A DNA stretch of 16,750 nt from Stercoripulliclostridium_A sp963642145 (GTDB lineage Bacteria > Bacillota > Clostridia > Christensenellales > DTU072). The position numbers and the translations under genes were made by a program. Positions within the stretch are counted from its first letter, which is position 1, and the number at the start of each line of letters is the position of its first letter. Under the pieces are notes generated by a model. The model had not been told where the DNA came from. It saw nothing but the letters and a program-made list of their open reading frames with translations, and ran no database searches. Shown piece by piece: positions 14,671 through 16,750 of this stretch. The stretch covers positions 1-16,750 of the forward strand of contig CAVIFU010000033.1 in assembly GCA_963642145.1 (NCBI GenBank), read 5' to 3'.

Positions 14671-15795
14671 CTATGATTTTGTGGGTATATTATACCACGC
14701 GCACGCGTCCGAAGTCAAGACGTCGGGCGTAGCGTCCTTGCTTATAATAAAGTCGTATCCGTGTTTGAGAGTGCGCCTAAATCCTTCTTCAAAGTCAACG
14801 TCCGCTATGCGCCTGAGCTCGTCAACGCCTTCGTATGCGCGGCGGTACTCCAATTTGTCCGCTACATAGATGAGTTTGCCGAGTTCGGACATTTGCGGTT
14901 TGGCTGTGGTATGGTAGCGTATGGCGTCCAAAACCGCTTCGTTATGTATCCCAAACGCCTCTTTTGCGACAACCGCACCGGCGTATTGGTGTTTGACTTC
15001 GGGAGCCGTACCGTCGGGGCAATCGTAGATAACGGTATCTTCTCTGCCCTTGGCGGAATCATGCAAAAGCCCTGCGTAATAGGCGTTGTCAAAGCTCTCC
15101 CAAACCATCCAGGCGTGTTCTACGGCGTACTCGGCAACGCTTACAGAATGCGCAAAAAGTTTGTCCGACTGCATTGTTTTGAGCTTGTCCGCGGCGACGC
15201 GGTATCCGGAATACAAGTCGTTTTCCCTAATCGCGCGGTAAACGCACTGCGGTACGGCGGACTCTACCGACGGATAATTTTTGAGTATGACGTCGAGGCG
15301 GATTTTGCCGGAGGACTCGCGCTCGCAATCGAACATGTACTCTACGTTGCCGCCGTACAGTTCGGAATACTTGGCGCAAAGCTCGGGGATACCGTCGTGC
15401 TCGCCTCTGCCGGCTACGCGGATTTTAACCGCGCCGACAAGCTTTTCCGGCGACCTCCAAGCGCCGAGACGTATGAGAGAATCGCTGCCCATAAGGTAGT
15501 AAAGTTCGTCGCCCGCGTACTTGTTTTTGAGGTAATCCACCACTTCGTATGCGTATGACGATCCGCATTCGAGTTCGGCTTCTTCGAGAACAACGTTCGG
15601 CTCCGTCTTGACAAACTCGCGGAGCATGTCGCGCCTTATCGCGTAAGGCGTTGCCGTACTCTTTTTGTGAGGCGGCATATACGTTGGCACCAGCAAAATT
15701 TTGTCTAAACCGATCGCCGAAACGGCTTTTCGTATGAACGTGACGTGTTGATTGTGCAAGGGATCGAATGTCCCTCCGAATATTCCTATTTTCAT
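14671..15795 (-). CDS. nadD: Fused NadD nicotinate-nucleotide adenylyltransferase and YqeK HD-domain phosphohydrolase
   Basis: 374 residues, about the sum of two proteins that are separate neighbours in most Firmicutes. Residues 1-197 are NadD, which makes nicotinate adenine dinucleotide from NaMN and ATP. They show GGTFDPLHNQH (7-17), GSDSL (103-107) and the SSGKIR form of the ISSTxIR motif (161-166). Residues 200-374 are YqeK, an HD phosphohydrolase that cleaves diadenosine tetraphosphate symmetrically in characterised members. They show H216, AGLLHDSAK with HD245-246, H269, H295 and D313. The second Gly of the usual HxGH nucleotidyl-transfer motif is Gln here; both His remain. It is first in a nine-gene run and has a perfect -10 box 6 nt before the ATG and no ribosome-binding site. 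Confidence 0.93.
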   Translation of the reverse strand: MKIGIFGGTFDPLHNQHVTFIRKAVSAIGLDKILLVPTYMPPHKKSTATPYAIRRDMLREFVKTEPNVVLEEAELECGSSYAYEVVDYLKNKYAGDELYYLMGSDSLIRLGAWRSPEKLVGAVKIRVAGRGEHDGIPELCAKYSELYGGNVEYMFDCERESSGKIRLDVILKNYPSVESAVPQCVYRAIRENDLYSGYRVAADKLKTMQSDKLFAHSVSVAEYAVEHAWMVWESFDNAYYAGLLHDSAKGREDTVIYDCPDGTAPEVKHQYAGAVVAKEAFGIHNEAVLDAIRYHTTAKPQMSELGKLIYVADKLEYRRAYEGVDELRRIADVDFEEGFRRTLKHGYDFIISKDATPDVLTSDACAWYNIPTKS

Positions 15796-15801
15796 ACCAT
15801 A

Positions 15802-15830
15802 ATTATATATCTACCGCGTAATTTAATCAA
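15802..15830 (-). promoter_or_regulatory. Housekeeping-type promoter of the nadD operon, predicting a leaderless mRNA
   Basis: On the minus strand TTGATT (15830-15825) and TATAAT (15807-15802) are exactly 17 nt apart. Six bases (TATGGT) then lead to the ATG at 15795, so transcription should start on or next to the A of the start codon. No ribosome-binding site is present. Confidence 0.7.
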
Positions 15831-15854
15831 CAGTCTAAACGCCGTAGTTACGGA

Positions 15855-15860
15855 AATAAT
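15855..15860 (+). promoter_or_regulatory. Possible -10 box of the membrane-protein gene
   Basis: AATAAT lies 6 nt (TACGTT) before the ATG at 15867, and no ribosome-binding site is present. No good -35 box is seen at 16-18 nt, so the call is weak by itself. A small dyad, CCGTA-GT-TACGG (15842-15853), overlaps the spacer and could be an operator. Confidence 0.35.
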
Positions 15861-15866
15861 TACGTT

Positions 15867-16613
15867 ATGGGAAAATTTATCGATAAAATCCTATTCTCGA
15901 TTGCATTGCTCGCGGTTGTCTACGTGTTTGCCGCGGCTTTTGTCGAAAGAAGGCTCGCGGTGTATTTGAGCGGATCTGTTTATCTTGCCGTGGCAACGTT
16001 GTTCTGCGTAATCAAAGCAAAACACATCAACCGCACGGATATTACGCCGTCGGAATTACCCGTAATGCTCGCACTGATGGGCTCGCAAAAAGCTACGGAA
16101 CTGTTCTACGCGACTCTCCCCGCGCAACACGGACTGTACATCCGCGCGCCGTACTTTGCGTATGAGCGGAAGGGACAAAAATATCTCGTTTGCGTGGCGT
16201 ACAAGTTCATAAATCTCACCCAAGAGGACATCGCCGGAGCTTACCGAGAAGCCGTCAAAAACGGCATCGAACACGTATTCATCCTCGCTCGCGCAAAAGA
16301 CAGAAAAACGCTCACTTTGGGTGCAATACTGCCGATAACGCTCGAATATCCCGATAAATACGCCGTCTACAAATATCTAAAACGACATAATGCGCTCCCT
16401 GAAAAACCCAAAAAGAACAAAAAACAGCGCGTTAAACCCGATCTCAGAGCGCTCGGAAGCGTAATCTTAGAACCGCGCAAAGCCAAATATTACCTGTTCC
16501 TCGCCTTGACGTTTGCCCTGCTCGCGCTGTTCACTCCGCTAAAAACATACTACCTTGTCTTTGCTATCGTACCGCTCACGCTGTCGGGGATAAGCCTTAT
16601 TTCGAATCTGTGA
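15867..16613 (+). CDS. Unrecognised membrane protein with a cytoplasmic central domain
   Basis: I do not recognise this 248-residue protein. Two hydrophobic helices (about 8-26 and 31-50) come first. A soluble middle of about 155 residues follows, with a very basic stretch at 179-190 (KPKKNKKQRVK), and two more helices end the protein (about 208-223 and 227-246). The basic segments suggest that the middle faces the cytoplasm. The part GQKYLVCVAYKF then DIAGAYREAVKNGIEHVFIL (103-140) recalls the beta-beta-alpha-beta pattern of Mrr/NERD restriction-endonuclease-like folds, but the acidic catalytic residues are not obvious. If related, it is probably inactive or altered; this is only a resemblance. 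It is divergent from nadD and is followed at once by the hairpin array, whose first partial copy supplies its stop codon. Confidence 0.75.
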   Translation: MGKFIDKILFSIALLAVVYVFAAAFVERRLAVYLSGSVYLAVATLFCVIKAKHINRTDITPSELPVMLALMGSQKATELFYATLPAQHGLYIRAPYFAYERKGQKYLVCVAYKFINLTQEDIAGAYREAVKNGIEHVFILARAKDRKTLTLGAILPITLEYPDKYAVYKYLKRHNALPEKPKKNKKQRVKPDLRALGSVILEPRKAKYYLFLALTFALLALFTPLKTYYLVFAIVPLTLSGISLISNL

Positions 16614-16750
16614 TATGGCAACGGTGATATACACGCCCGGTGGGCGCGGTAATATGCAACGCCGTTGGGCGTCGGTGATATACGCAACCTCACGGTTGCG
16701 GTGATATACACTGCCTGACGGCAGCGGTGATATACATCGCCTACGGCGAC
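16610..16750 (+). repeat. Tandem array of 26-bp linker-plus-hairpin units
   Basis: CGGTGATATACA-type linkers begin at 16622, 16647 (variant CGGTAATATGCA), 16673 and 16699, then 16725, and another begins at 16750: periods of 25, 26, 26, 26 and 25. Between them lie five hairpins. Their stems are CGCCC/GGGCG (16634-16646), ACGCC/GGCGT (16659-16672), GCAACC/GGTTGC (16684-16699), CTGCC/GGCAG (16711-16724) and TCGCC/GGCGA (16737-16749), with loops of 3-4 nt. Stem bases differ but pairing is kept, and every stem ends in CC...GG. A linker fragment GTGATAT at 16610-16616 overlaps the upstream stop codon. The array continues beyond the window. It has no long open frame and no CRISPR-like spacers. Confidence 0.9.

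Noticed and set aside
14761..15558. Plus-strand open frame of 265 codons opposite the NadD-YqeK gene
   Set aside because: It is the mirror of a strongly conserved minus-strand gene, with no ribosome-binding site and no recognisable family features.
15745..15762. Loss of the NadD active site because HxGH reads HNQH
   Set aside because: Both catalytic histidines and all other motifs are kept, and variation at that Gly occurs in Clostridial NadD proteins as far as I recall, so I do not call it inactive.
16610..16750. CRISPR array
   Set aside because: The constant part is only about 12 nt, the variable parts are short self-complementary hairpins and not unique spacers, and the period is 26 bp. 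No cas gene is nearby.

Overview
The window looks like chromosomal core-genome DNA from a Bacillota (Firmicutes), most likely an uncultured Clostridia-type lineage. The reasons are the gene order tig-clpP-clpX-lon-engB, an RqcH-type ribosome quality-control gene, a nadD/yqeK-rsfS cluster, a tsaE-tsaB-rimI cluster, an ECF-type vitamin transporter subunit, and promoters of the housekeeping TTGACA/TATAAT type. Base composition is balanced, coding density is very high, and TGA is used as a normal stop. I cannot name a genus from the sequence.

Region 1 (106-7016, minus strand) is one tightly packed operon read from right to left: trigger factor, ClpP, ClpX, Lon, the GTPase EngB/YsxC and a metallophosphoesterase. 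It joins protein folding on the ribosome, two ATP-dependent proteolysis machines and ribosome assembly. Two perfect 12-bp hairpins without T-tracts lie in its only sizeable gaps, just upstream of clpP and of lon.

Region 2 (7159-8823, plus strand) is rqcH, divergent from tig. A compact intergenic region carries a promoter for each. The rqcH promoter would start transcription at or next to the ATG. Its intrinsic terminator lies inside the 3' end of the convergent ddl gene.

Region 3 (8816-15795, minus strand) is a run of nine genes with tiny gaps or overlaps: a NadD-YqeK fusion, rsfS, a RibU-like ECF S component, tsaE, tsaB, rimI, an alpha/beta hydrolase, a membrane-anchored MurF-like ligase and a D-Ala-D-Ala-ligase-like ATP-grasp enzyme. 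The first six concern NAD synthesis, ribosome silencing, flavin uptake and tRNA t6A modification. The last three form a possible peptidoglycan-related module whose real substrate is unknown.

Region 4 (15867-16750, plus strand) is an unrecognised four-helix membrane protein followed directly by a tandem array of about 26-bp units. Each unit has a constant linker and a short hairpin whose stem sequence changes while pairing is kept. One decayed unit of the same family sits at the other end of the window (62-87, opposite strand).

The most interesting signals are non-coding: the covarying hairpin array, a recurring arrangement in which a -10-like box sits exactly 6 nt before an ATG with no Shine-Dalgarno (probable leaderless mRNAs), and the paired hairpins in the protease operon. 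Among the genes, the hydrolase/MurF-like/Ddl-like trio is the best candidate for an incompletely described system.
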